DNA from: Burkholderiaceae bacterium
Lineage (GTDB): Bacteria > Pseudomonadota > Gammaproteobacteria > Burkholderiales > Burkholderiaceae_E
Direction of reading: 5' to 3'
Assembly (NCBI GenBank): GCA_016710525.1
Contig: JADJVQ010000048.1
Coordinates: 1 to 64,000, forward strand
DNA length: 64,000 nt
The notes under the pieces were generated by a model. The model had not been told where the DNA came from. It did no database searches and saw only the letters and a program-made list of their open reading frames with translations. Positions within the stretch are counted from its first letter, which is position 1, and each line of letters starts with the position of its first letter. This document shows, in pieces, positions 45,549-53,909 of this stretch. Made by a program: the position numbers and the translations under genes.

Positions 45549-46788
45549 CGCCGCGGGGCCGGGCACGTCGGGCCCGCAGGCTGGGCGACCAGGCGCTCAG
45601 ACTAGGGCGGGCGCTGGCGAACGGCGAGCGCTCGTTCAGTTCGTCCAGGTACGAACTCACCATCGAGCCCTCGCGGGCCAGGAATCGCTCCACCGCATCG
45701 GCAAAGGCCGGTTCGCGCAGCCAGTGTGCCGAGCAGGTCGCCACTGGCAGGAAACCGCGCGCCATCTTGTGTTCGCCCTGCGCGCCGCCTTCGATCACCT
45801 GGATGCCGGCCTCGATCGCGGTTTCGATCGCCTGGTAGTAGGCGCATTCGAAGTGCAGGCAGGGGATCTGCTCGATCGCGCCCCAGTAGCGGCCGTAAAG
45901 ACGGGTCTCGTCGCGCATCAGCAGGCTGCAGGCCACCGGCCGGCCGCCCCGCTCGGCGCGGATCAGGATCAGCGACTGCGGCATGGCGCGCGCCAGTTCG
46001 AGGAAGAACGCCAGGTTCAGGTAGGGCGTCGAGCCGTGCGCGGCGTAGGTCGCGTCGTAGCAGCGGATGAAAAAATCCCAGTCCGATGCCGAGATCTCGG
46101 CACCCGCCAGCCGGGTCACCACCACGCCTTGTTCGGCCACTTTGCGGCGCTCGGCGCGAATCTTCTTGCGTTTGGGCTGGGACAGCGCGCCCAGGAAGTC
46201 GTCGAAGTTCCGATAGCCGGCGTTCTGCCAGTGGAACTGCACGCCCTGGCGGATCATGAAACCGGCGCGTGACAGGGCTTGCGATTCGGGGTCGGGCGGA
46301 AACAGCACGTGGATCGACGACACCCGTGCGCCGCGCGCCTGGGCGATCAGCGCGCTGGCGAGCGCCTCGCGGGCCGCGTCGTCGCGGGCCAGCAGCCGCG
46401 GGCCGGCGACCGGCGTGAAGGGCACCGCGCACAGCAGCTTGGGGTAGTAGCGCAGGCCGTTGCGTTCGTAGGCGTCCGCCCAGGCCCAGTCGAAGACGTA
46501 CTCGCCCCAGGAATGCGACTTGCGGTACATCGGCACCGCGCCGATCAGGGTCTGGTCGTTCCACAGCGTGAGATGCGCCGGCGACCATCCGGTTCCGGGA
46601 CCGACACAGCCCGCGGTTTCGAGCGCGCGCAGGAAGGCATGCCGCACGAAGGGCGGGGCGCCCGCGGGCAGCAGGGCGTCCCAGGCCTGCGCCGGGACTT
46701 CGTCCAAGCCAGTCACGAGACGCGTGCGATAATCGATTCGACTGTCCGGCACCGGATTCCCGCTTTTCTTTCGACTCGATTCAGGCAC
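45451..46788 (-). CDS. GNAT-fold (COG3146/FemAB-like) acyltransferase-like protein
   Basis: About 445 residues. The body is a double-GNAT protein of the COG3146 group: HAFLRALETAGCVGPGTGW, YVFDWAWADAYERNGLRYYPKL, AVPFTPVAGPRLL, ALSQPKRKKIRAERRKV, RYWGAIEQIPCLHFECAYYQ and IEGGAQGEHKMARGFLP. Homologues normally end soon after the ELNERSPF stretch; here the frame runs on for about 50 Arg/Pro-rich residues and overlaps ppa. A one-base change near 45615-45625 would end the protein at 45602, so another indel is likely. There is no ATG: GTG at 46788 or 46752 is the start, only 9 bp from nadE in the first case. Substrate unknown. Confidence 0.75.
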   Translation of the reverse strand: MPESSRKKSGNPVPDSRIDYRTRLVTGLDEVPAQAWDALLPAGAPPFVRHAFLRALETAGCVGPGTGWSPAHLTLWNDQTLIGAVPMYRKSHSWGEYVFDWAWADAYERNGLRYYPKLLCAVPFTPVAGPRLLARDDAAREALASALIAQARGARVSSIHVLFPPDPESQALSRAGFMIRQGVQFHWQNAGYRNFDDFLGALSQPKRKKIRAERRKVAEQGVVVTRLAGAEISASDWDFFIRCYDATYAAHGSTPYLNLAFFLELARAMPQSLILIRAERGGRPVACSLLMRDETRLYGRYWGAIEQIPCLHFECAYYQAIETAIEAGIQVIEGGAQGEHKMARGFLPVATCSAHWLREPAFADAVERFLAREGSMVSSYLDELNERSPFASARPSLSAWSPSLRARRARPRGVRTGACRPPACKRRCPPGSRPWRRRVRPSRAP

Positions 46789-46797
46789 ATCCGCCCC

Positions 46798-48420
46798 ATG
46801 ACCGTACTCATCGCGGCCGCGCAACTCAATCAGACAGTGGGTGACTTCGACGGCAATGCCCGGCGCATCATCGAAGCCGCCGGCAAGGCCGCGGCTCAGG
46901 GTGCCCGCGTGCTGCTGACCCCCGAACTCTCGCTCTCTGGCTACCCCCCCGAGGATCTGCTGCTGCGCGCGGCATTTTATGACAGGTGCCAGCAGGGGCT
47001 GGCTCAAATCCTTGCGCAGTGTGCGGAGCTCGACCTCCATGTGGTGGTCGGCGCCCCTCTGATGCGCGACGGCGTGCGTCGCAATGCGGCGCTGGTGCTG
47101 CATCGCGGCGCCATCGTCGGCGAGTACTTCAAGCGCGAACTGCCCAACTACGATGTGTTCGACGAGCAACGCTACTTCGAGTCGGGCGGCGAGCCGCTGG
47201 TCTTCGAGGTCGACGGGCTTCGTCTGGGTGTGGTGGTCTGCGAAGACTTCTGGTTCGCACCGGCTCCGGCGGCCGCCAAGGCGGCTGGCGCCCAGGCGCT
47301 GCTGGCACTGAACGCCTCGCCTTATCACATGAACAAGCAGCACCTTCGGCTCGACGCGGCGCGCGAGAACGTCTGTTCGCTGGGCCTGCCGATGCTCGCG
47401 GCCAACCTGGTCGGCGGCCAGGACGAACTCGTTTTCGATGGCCTGTCGTTCGCGCTGTCGGCCTCCGGCGAACTGGTCGCGCAGGCGCGTGCGTTCGCCG
47501 ACGATCTCCTGCTGGTCGAATTCGACTGCGACGCCGCGGGTGCGCAGGCGCGCCCCGGTCGCCGCGAACCGGCCATGGGGCTGGAAGAGCAGGTCTACAG
47601 TGCGCTGGTGCTGGGCGTGCGCGACTACCTCGGCAAGAACGGCTTCCCGGGCGCCCTCATCGGGCTGTCGGGCGGGGTCGATTCGGCGCTGGTGCTGGCG
47701 GTCGCGGTCGACGCGCTGGGCGCCGACCGGGTGCGGGCCGTGATGATGCCCTCGCGCTATACGGCCGACATCTCCTGGATCGATGCGCGAGACATGGCCG
47801 CCCGGGTGGGCGTGCGTTACGACGAACTGTCGATCGCGCCGGTGTTCGAGTCCTTCCTGGGCACGCTCTCCCAGGAATTCAGCGGCCTGGCCCAGGACAC
47901 CACCGAAGAAAACATCCAGGCGCGCATCCGCGGCACGCTGCTGATGGCGCTGTCCAACAAGCATGGCTCGATCGTGCTCACCACGGGCAACAAGAGCGAG
48001 ATGGCGGTGGGCTACTGCACGCTGTACGGCGACATGGCCGGCGGCTTCGCGGTGATCAAAGACCTTGCCAAGACCCTGGTCTATCGGCTGTGCGCGTATC
48101 GCAATTCGGTCTCGCCGGTCATCCCCGAGCGCATCATCACGCGTCCGCCCAGCGCCGAGCTGCGCCCCGACCAGAAGGATCAGGACTCCCTGCCCGAGTA
48201 CGAGGTGCTCGATGGCATCATGCAGATGTACATGGAAGACAACCGCAGCAGCGCCGAGATCCTGGCAGCCGGTTATCCGCGCGATGCGGTCGACCGTGTG
48301 GTGCGGCTGATGCGCATCAACGAGTACAAGCGCCGGCAGGCGCCGGTGGGCATCCGCGTCACCCAGCGGGCCTTCGGGCGCGACTGGCGTTATCCGATCA
48401 CCTCGAAGTTCCGAGATTGA
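46798..48420 (+). CDS. nadE: Glutamine-dependent NAD+ synthetase
   Basis: Last step of NAD synthesis, amidating deamido-NAD with glutamine-derived ammonia. 540 residues in two domains. The N-terminal nitrilase-like glutaminase (1-260) has the E-K-C triad in LTPELSLSGYPPEDLL, YFKRELPNYDVFDE and GVVVCEDFWFAP. The C-terminal synthetase has the P-loop IGLSGGVDSALVLAVAV, then TTGNKSEMAVGYCTLYGDMAGGF and the late KRRQAPVGIRVTQRAFGRDWRYP. The PII gene follows after 19 bp. Confidence 0.96.
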   Translation: MTVLIAAAQLNQTVGDFDGNARRIIEAAGKAAAQGARVLLTPELSLSGYPPEDLLLRAAFYDRCQQGLAQILAQCAELDLHVVVGAPLMRDGVRRNAALVLHRGAIVGEYFKRELPNYDVFDEQRYFESGGEPLVFEVDGLRLGVVVCEDFWFAPAPAAAKAAGAQALLALNASPYHMNKQHLRLDAARENVCSLGLPMLAANLVGGQDELVFDGLSFALSASGELVAQARAFADDLLLVEFDCDAAGAQARPGRREPAMGLEEQVYSALVLGVRDYLGKNGFPGALIGLSGGVDSALVLAVAVDALGADRVRAVMMPSRYTADISWIDARDMAARVGVRYDELSIAPVFESFLGTLSQEFSGLAQDTTEENIQARIRGTLLMALSNKHGSIVLTTGNKSEMAVGYCTLYGDMAGGFAVIKDLAKTLVYRLCAYRNSVSPVIPERIITRPPSAELRPDQKDQDSLPEYEVLDGIMQMYMEDNRSSAEILAAGYPRDAVDRVVRLMRINEYKRRQAPVGIRVTQRAFGRDWRYPITSKFRD

Positions 48421-48439
48421 GCCCGTTCAGGAGAAGACG

Positions 48440-48778
48440 ATGAAACGAATCACCGCCATCATCAAGCCGTTCAAGCTCGACGAGGTGCGCGAGTCGCTCG
48501 CCGAGGTCGGCGTGAGCGGGCTCACGGTCACCGAATGCAAGGGTTTTGGGCGCCAGAAGGGCCACACCGAGCTCTATCGGGGGGCCGAGTACGTCGTCGA
48601 CTTCCTGCCCAAGGTGAAGATCGAAGTGATCGTGGGCGAGGGCACGGTCGAGCGGGCCATCGAGGCGATCTGCAAGGCGGCACGCACCGGGCGCATCGGC
48701 GACGGCAAGATCTTCGTGTCCAACGTCGAAGAAGTGATCCGCATCCGCACCGGCGAGACCGGCGAATCCGCGGTCTGA
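48440..48778 (+). CDS. glnB: Nitrogen regulatory protein PII
   Basis: 112-residue trimeric signal protein that senses 2-oxoglutarate and ATP/ADP and is modified by GlnD. The T-loop GHTELYRGAEYVVDFLPKVK contains Tyr51, the uridylylation site, and the C-terminal signature TGRIGDGKIFVSNVEEVIRIRTGE is complete. GlnB versus GlnK cannot be settled: no amtB lies next to it, and the nadE neighbour favours GlnB. A good ribosome site (AGGAGA) precedes the ATG. Confidence 0.94.
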   Translation: MKRITAIIKPFKLDEVRESLAEVGVSGLTVTECKGFGRQKGHTELYRGAEYVVDFLPKVKIEVIVGEGTVERAIEAICKAARTGRIGDGKIFVSNVEEVIRIRTGETGESAV

Positions 48779-48796
48779 GCCAGGCGTGGCCCTGAC

Positions 48797-49531
48797 ATGA
48801 GCCAACCCGCCTTTGTGCTGGTGCACGGCGCCTGGCATGGCGGCTGGTGCTGGGCCGACGTGGCCGGTGTGCTGCAGGCCGCGGGCCACCGGGTGTTCGC
48901 GCCCTCGCTCACCGGTCTTGCCGATCGGGCGCATCTGTTCGGCGCGCAGGTGACCCTGGCCACGCACGTCGAAGACGTGGTCCGCCTGATCGAATTCGAA
49001 CGCCTCGACGGTTGCGTGCTGGTCGGGCACAGCTACGCCGGCAATGTCATCACGGGGGTGGCCGATCGCCTGCGCGATCGCATCCGGCACTATGTCTATC
49101 TCGATGCCGTCGTGCCGGACGATGCCGCGCGCCACTGGCGCTGGGCCGACTTCAACTCGGCATCCGATCGCCAGCAGCGTCTGGCCGCGATCGCCGGGCC
49201 GGGGGCGGGCATTGCCTTCCTGCCGCCGCCGCCCGAGGTTTTCGGGCTGACCGATCCGGCGCACATCGAGGCCGTGCGCGGCCGGCTCACCCCGATGCCC
49301 GCCGGCACCTACACAACGCCCATCGAACTGACGCAGGGCGGCTCCAGCGGTCTGCCACGCACTTACATCGGGGTCACCAACCCGCCGTTCGCCTCGATGG
49401 CGCCGATGTACGCGCGCCTGCCCACTGATCCCAGTTGGCGCTACCGAACCATTGCGGCCGGCCACGATGCCATGGTGTCTGCCCCGCAGGCGCTGGCCGC
49501 GCTGCTGCTCGAGTCACTCGAGACCCGCTGA
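48797..49531 (+). CDS. Alpha/beta hydrolase
   Basis: 244-residue alpha/beta hydrolase. Oxyanion-hole motif VLVHGAWHGGWCW, nucleophile elbow VGHSYAGNV (Ser), acid Asp probably in YLDAVVPDD or after YARLPTD, and His in AAGHDAMVSAPQALA. The layout resembles the EstC/salicylate-esterase-like group (HGAWHGGWCW). It begins 18 bp after the PII gene and may be in its operon. Substrate unknown. Confidence 0.85.
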   Translation: MSQPAFVLVHGAWHGGWCWADVAGVLQAAGHRVFAPSLTGLADRAHLFGAQVTLATHVEDVVRLIEFERLDGCVLVGHSYAGNVITGVADRLRDRIRHYVYLDAVVPDDAARHWRWADFNSASDRQQRLAAIAGPGAGIAFLPPPPEVFGLTDPAHIEAVRGRLTPMPAGTYTTPIELTQGGSSGLPRTYIGVTNPPFASMAPMYARLPTDPSWRYRTIAAGHDAMVSAPQALAALLLESLETR

Positions 49532-50135
49532 CCCCACCGCGCGGGCTCGGGCGCCGAACAGTCGCCGCGCGCCGCGGACCAGCAGGCGCAACATCACCAG
49601 CATCAGCACCGTGAAACAGGCCAGCGCTCCCAGCAGCACCCATGGATGTTCGGCCAGCAGCCAGGCGCCGCCGATCACCGCGGCGTCTTCGGCCAGCGAC
49701 AGCGCGATGTTCGAGAACGGCTCCGGGCGAGGTGTTGACCAGCGCACGTGCGCCGGACTTGGCCAGGTGGGTGGTGGCGGTCAGCGATCCGCCCAGCAGG
49801 GCCGCGGCAGTCGCCACCGCGGTGCCCGAGTCGCCGAACACCGCGCCGGCGAGCGCCGCACCCGCCGGAATCCGAATGAGGGTGTGCACGGTGTCCCACA
49901 GGCTGTCCAGCCACGGGACCTTGTCGGCGAGCCCTTCGATGACCGTCATGAAGCCGGCCACGCCGATGACCAGCGGATGCTGCAGCACCTGCAGATGGTC
50001 GGGCAGCGGCCAGCCGCCGAATCGGGCGGCAAGGCCGCACAGCAGCACCACCAGGTACAGACGCAGGCCGGCGCCCCAGGCCAGCGCCGCAGCCAGGGCG
50101 AGATCGGGCAGATGGCGCATCAGGGTGTCGGTCAT
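49514..50135 (-). pseudogene. DUF4126 membrane protein, one frameshift
   Basis: A 206-residue membrane protein once corrected. N-terminal half: LALAAALAWGAGLRLYLVVLLCGLAARFGG, HPLVIGVAGFMTVIEGLADKVPWLDSLWDTVHTLIRIPAGAALAGAVFG and ATAAALLGGSLTATTHLAKSGARALVNTSPEP. The C-terminal part, FSNIALSLAEDAAVIGGAWLLAEHPWVLLGALACF, is in another frame; removing one G near 49723-49726 joins them and gives 207 codons including the stop. The stop overlaps the convergent hydrolase gene by 18 bp. Function unknown; a small-ion or metabolite transporter is sometimes suggested. Confidence 0.82.
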
Positions 50136-50282
50136 GGGTGGGCGGATTCCTCGTGGGGTCGCGACGCGTGTCAGATCGTCCGGCAGTGACAGGGTGCCAG
50201 TTTGACTGGAATCCGTCCGACCGGGACCTGGCCGCCGCCTGGCATCGATGAGCCGCCTGCAGCCTTCGCACGCGTTGCGGCC

Positions 50283-51329
50283 ATGCCGTTCCCCGTCAAC
50301 GCACCATTCCGTGTTCGCGCCGACCTGGCCCGCCTGGCGGGCGATGGAATGGCGCCGCCCAGCCTGGTTCAGAGCGACGCCGCCTATCCCGCCTACGCCC
50401 GCATCAAGCGAGCGCACCTGGGCGATGCGGCGCGTCCGCTGACCCGGGTCCTGGCCGGGGCCGATCCTGAACGGGTGATCGGTGCGCTGGCGGCGGCACT
50501 GAGCGCTGTGGCCCGCTCGCAGCCCGACGTGGTGGCTGCCGGGGCAGGTGGCGGGCAGGCGGGCGCCGGCATCGGGCCGACCTCCGATGCCGAGTTCGTG
50601 CTGCGGCGTGCCGCGCTCGGCCTCGCGATGGGCCCCGAGGTCCGGGTGCGCGCGCTGGCGGCCTGCGCCGAGCCGCTGGTGGAGCGGCTGGCCGCACTGC
50701 CGCCCGCCGATCGCGCGCTGGCGGCCTTTTCGCTGGCGGTCCAGGAGGATCTGGTGCTGATGGGCTGGCCGCAATGGCCTGCGGGGTCCGGCGATGCCGG
50801 GGTGTCGGGCCCGGGTCTGGTGGCGCTGGCGCTCTCGGTCGTCTTCCCCAGCGGCTGGGATCCGGCCGACAAGCTCGGGCGCGGGTTGTGGGAGATCCAT
50901 GCGCCGGTGGCCGACGGGGCTCCCCTGCGCCAGGCCACGGCCGCGCTGTCGCGCGCCATGGTCGACAAGGGGCCGTTCGAGCGTTTCGTGTGGACCCTGG
51001 GCACCGATCCGGGGCTGGCTCGATGGCCGCAGCCATCGCCATCCCTGTCGCCCCCGATCGCCCGTCCCGCCAGCCAGCCGGCGCCGACCGACGCCGCCGA
51101 TCTGTCCGACCTGGTGTTCCGCTGCGAGCGCCAGGTCACGCTGGGCTTGCCGGCGTTCGGGGCATCGCTGTTCCTGATCCGCGTCCATGTGGCGCCGCTG
51201 CTCGAGGTCTGCACCGACCCGCAGCGCCGCGCCCGCCTGGTCGCCTCGTTGCGTTCGATGAGCGACGACGTGGTGGCCTACAAGAACCTGCAACGGCTGC
51301 GCGAGCGGGTGCTCGCCGCCTGGGACTGA
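50283..51329 (+). CDS. DUF3445 protein, heme-dependent oxidative N-demethylase-like
   Basis: 348-residue protein of the DUF3445 family, members of which (HDNO and the dimethylamine-monooxygenase DmmA type) are heme enzymes that demethylate amines. Landmarks: ALSVVFPSGWDPADKLGRGLWEIHAPV, LVFRCERQVTLGLPAFGASLFLIRVHVAPL and MSDDVVAYKNLQRL. ATG at 50283 (MPFPVNAPFR) is chosen from the family's N-terminus; the frame is open further upstream. The usual DmmBC partners are not adjacent. The family is fairly sure; the substrate is not. Confidence 0.75.
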   Translation: MPFPVNAPFRVRADLARLAGDGMAPPSLVQSDAAYPAYARIKRAHLGDAARPLTRVLAGADPERVIGALAAALSAVARSQPDVVAAGAGGGQAGAGIGPTSDAEFVLRRAALGLAMGPEVRVRALAACAEPLVERLAALPPADRALAAFSLAVQEDLVLMGWPQWPAGSGDAGVSGPGLVALALSVVFPSGWDPADKLGRGLWEIHAPVADGAPLRQATAALSRAMVDKGPFERFVWTLGTDPGLARWPQPSPSLSPPIARPASQPAPTDAADLSDLVFRCERQVTLGLPAFGASLFLIRVHVAPLLEVCTDPQRRARLVASLRSMSDDVVAYKNLQRLRERVLAAWD

Positions 51330-51333
51330 CGAC

Positions 51334-52008
51334 ATGCCAGACACCGACCCTTCGCGCCGCGAGCCCAGTCGAGCCGACCCCGGCGCGCCGCGCCCTTTCC
51401 GATTCGGCGGCGTGCTGCTGGCGGCGGGGGAGTCGCGCCGGATGGGCGGCCCGAACAAGCTCGAGTTCAGACTCGACGGCGTGCCGCTGGTGCGGCGCAC
51501 CGCCCGGACGCTGCTGGATGCCGGCCTCTCGCCGCTGGTGGTGGTGCTCGGGCATGCGGCCGAACGCATCGCGCCGCTGCTGCAGGGTTTGCCTGTGCGC
51601 ATCGTGGTCAACGAGGACTACCAGGACGGTCAGCAGAGTTCGGTGTCCTGCGGCTTGCGTGCGCTGACCGATCCGCTGGACGCCTATGTCGTCTGCCTGT
51701 CCGACCTCCCGCTGATGACCGAGGCCCACTTGCGCGACCTGTTCGACGCGTTCGAAAAGGACCCGCAGCCCGCGATACTGATGCCGGTGCACGAGGGCCA
51801 GCGCGGCAATCCCGTCGTGTTCGATGCCGGCTTGCGCGACGCGCTGCTGGCCACTGCGGGCGGCGCGCGGGCGTGGATCGATGCGCACCCTGGCGCTGTG
51901 CGCCGCCACCCCGTGGCGCACCCGGGCTTCACCACCGACCTGGATACGCTGGACGACGTCGCCGCGCTGAAGAACCTGCCCGATGCGCCGCGGATCGAGC
52001 TTCCGTGA
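51334..52008 (+). CDS. MobA/MocA-type nucleotidyltransferase
   Basis: 224-residue NTP-transferase of the molybdenum-cofactor cytidylyltransferase (MocA) / MobA-like fold. N-terminal GGVLLAAGESRRMGGPNKLEFRLDG is the NTP-binding signature; the metal-binding Asp lies in VVCLSDLPLMTEAHL; GQRGNPVVF and the late FTTDLDTLDDV complete the fold. Proteins of this group often serve xanthine-dehydrogenase-family enzymes, but none is encoded nearby. The ATG is 4 bp after DUF3445, and the stop overlaps the next start (GTGA). Confidence 0.82.
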   Translation: MPDTDPSRREPSRADPGAPRPFRFGGVLLAAGESRRMGGPNKLEFRLDGVPLVRRTARTLLDAGLSPLVVVLGHAAERIAPLLQGLPVRIVVNEDYQDGQQSSVSCGLRALTDPLDAYVVCLSDLPLMTEAHLRDLFDAFEKDPQPAILMPVHEGQRGNPVVFDAGLRDALLATAGGARAWIDAHPGAVRRHPVAHPGFTTDLDTLDDVAALKNLPDAPRIELP

Positions 52009-53261
52009 GCGGGTTCGATGTCGTGGTGCTGGGCGCCGGCGCGGCGGGTCTGTTCTGCGCCGGGGTGGCCGGGCAGCGCGGTCTGCGCGTGCTGCTGATC
52101 GACCACAGTGCGCGGGTGGCCGAGAAGATCCGAATCTCGGGGGGAGGGCGCTGCAATTTCACCAATGTGCAGGCCGACCGGCCCGAGTGCTTCATCGGCG
52201 CCCAGCCGGGTTTCGCGCGGCATGCGCTGCGCGCCTACCGGCCGGCCGAATTCATCGGCCTGGTGCGCCGGCACGGCATCGGCTACCACGAGAAGCACCG
52301 CGGCCAGCTGTTCTGCGACGACTCGAGCGAGCGCATCGTCGGACTGCTCACGCACGAGGCCGAGTCGGGCGGTGTGGCCTGGCGTTCGCCCTGTGCGATC
52401 GGCTCGGTGGCGGCCCTGCCGCCGGATGAACGCGACGGGGCGCGCTTCGAGATCGCGGCCGAGGGCGGAGCGGTTCGTGCCCGTTCGCTGGTGGTGGCCA
52501 CCGGCGGCCTGTCGATCCCCAAGATCGGTGCGACCGATCTCGGATACCGGCTGGCCCGCCAGTTCGGTCATCGGATCGTCGAACCGCGCCCGGCGCTGGT
52601 GCCGCTGACCTTCGAAGCATCGCAGTGGCAGCCCTGGGTGCCGCTGGCCGGCGTGTCGCTGGAGGTCGCGATCCGCGCACCGGCGCACGCCGAAGCGCCG
52701 GTGTTCACCGAAGACCTGCTGTTCACCCACCGGGGCCTGTCGGGGCCGGCCGTGCTGCAGATCTCGTCGTTCTGGCGGCCCGGCGAGCCACTGGCGATCG
52801 ACCTGGCGCCCGGTCACGGCGCCGACGAACTCGTGGCCTGGCTGACCCAGCGGCGCGAGCAGTCCCGCCAGCAGCTGGCCACGACCCTGGCCGAACGGCT
52901 GCCCAAGCGCCTGGTGGCGCTGTGGCTCGAGCAGCTGGCGGTCCAGGTGCCACGGCTGCGCCCCGAGGCCCGGCTGGCTGAACTGGGCAACCGCGACCTG
53001 CAGGCACTGGGCGATGCGCTGCGGCGCTGGACGGTTCAGCCCTCGGGCAGCGAAGGCTTTCGCAAGGCGGAAGTGACGGTGGGCGGCGTGGCCACCGACG
53101 AACTCGATCCGCGCACCCTGGCCTCGCGGCGCCAGCCGGGGCTGCACTTCATCGGCGAGGTGGTCGATGTCACCGGCTGGCTGGGCGGGTACAACTTTCA
53201 GTGGGCGTGGTCGTCGGGTTTTGCGGCGGCGCAGGGGCTGGCCGCCGCGGCGCGCCGCTAG
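52005..53261 (+). CDS. HI0933/BaiN-type FAD-dependent oxidoreductase
   Basis: 418-residue flavoprotein. FAD motif VVLGAGAAGLFCAGVAGQRG, family signature KIRISGGGRCNFTNV, VVATGGLSIPKIGATDLGY, LFTHRGLSGPAVLQISSFW, and C-terminal GLHFIGEVVDVTGWLGGYNFQWAWSSGFAA, all diagnostic of the HI0933-like family. The start is GTG at 52005, overlapping the MocA-like stop by 4 bp. Physiological substrate is unknown; some homologues reduce bile-acid enoyl ketones. Confidence 0.9.
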   Translation: MSGFDVVVLGAGAAGLFCAGVAGQRGLRVLLIDHSARVAEKIRISGGGRCNFTNVQADRPECFIGAQPGFARHALRAYRPAEFIGLVRRHGIGYHEKHRGQLFCDDSSERIVGLLTHEAESGGVAWRSPCAIGSVAALPPDERDGARFEIAAEGGAVRARSLVVATGGLSIPKIGATDLGYRLARQFGHRIVEPRPALVPLTFEASQWQPWVPLAGVSLEVAIRAPAHAEAPVFTEDLLFTHRGLSGPAVLQISSFWRPGEPLAIDLAPGHGADELVAWLTQRREQSRQQLATTLAERLPKRLVALWLEQLAVQVPRLRPEARLAELGNRDLQALGDALRRWTVQPSGSEGFRKAEVTVGGVATDELDPRTLASRRQPGLHFIGEVVDVTGWLGGYNFQWAWSSGFAAAQGLAAAARR

Positions 53262-53891
53262 TCAGTTGCCCCGCAGCAGCACCAGCAGCGCACCCGCGCC
53301 GCCATCGTTGGGCCGCGCCTGACAGAAAGCCAGCACCTCGTCGCGCTGCACCAGCCAGCGCAGCACCTTGCCCTTGAGCACGGGTTCGCGTGCGACCGAT
53401 CCCAGGCCCTTGCCGTGGATCACGCGCAGGCAGCGGCGATGGCGCTTGATCGCCTCGGCCAGGAAGGCTGCCAGCGCATCGCGCGCTTCTTCGACGCGCA
53501 AGCCGTGCAGATCGATCTGGCCCTGCACGGTCCACTGTCCGCGGCGCAGCCGCGCGGTCACGTCGGGGCCAACGCCTTCGCGCCGGTACGACAGCGCATC
53601 GTCGACGTCGAGCAGCCGTTCGATGTCGATGTCGTCGGACATCGTCTGGGCCAGCGCCAGCTTTTCGTCGAGCTCGCGCTGGCGAGGCAGCGGCGGCGTC
53701 GGCTCGCGCGGGGTTTCGGCGCGCCCGGACCCCGGTATCGGCACGGCGTCGGCCATGGCGGTGCGGAACACCGCCGCCTCGCGGTCGCGGCGCGCCTTCT
53801 CCAGGCGCTCGCGCTCGCGCTGCTCGGCCAATGCCTTCGCATCGGCCTGCAGCTGGTCGCGCAGGCGGGCCAGTTCTTCGAATGATTTCAT
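53262..53891 (-). CDS. Smr-domain protein
   Basis: 209 residues. An N-terminal coiled coil (about 1-45, KSFEELARLRDQLQ), a linker, then a C-terminal Smr domain (IDLHGLRVEEARDALAAFLAEAIKRHRRCLRVIHGKG, and NDGGAGALLVLL). Smr domains are nucleases or RNA-binding modules, named after MutS2. It converges with the BaiN-like gene with the two stop codons directly adjacent, and lies 18 bp from trxB on the same strand. Confidence 0.92.
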   Translation of the reverse strand: MKSFEELARLRDQLQADAKALAEQRERERLEKARRDREAAVFRTAMADAVPIPGSGRAETPREPTPPLPRQRELDEKLALAQTMSDDIDIERLLDVDDALSYRREGVGPDVTARLRRGQWTVQGQIDLHGLRVEEARDALAAFLAEAIKRHRRCLRVIHGKGLGSVAREPVLKGKVLRWLVQRDEVLAFCQARPNDGGAGALLVLLRGN

Positions 53892-53909
53892 CGCCAGGCC
53901 CGGTGGGGC

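Noticed and set aside
49374..51611. Long minus-strand frame covering DUF3445 and the DUF4126 gene
   Set aside because: Only its part from 50135 downward is a real protein (DUF4126). The upstream 500 residues are antisense to DUF3445 and have shadow-frame composition.
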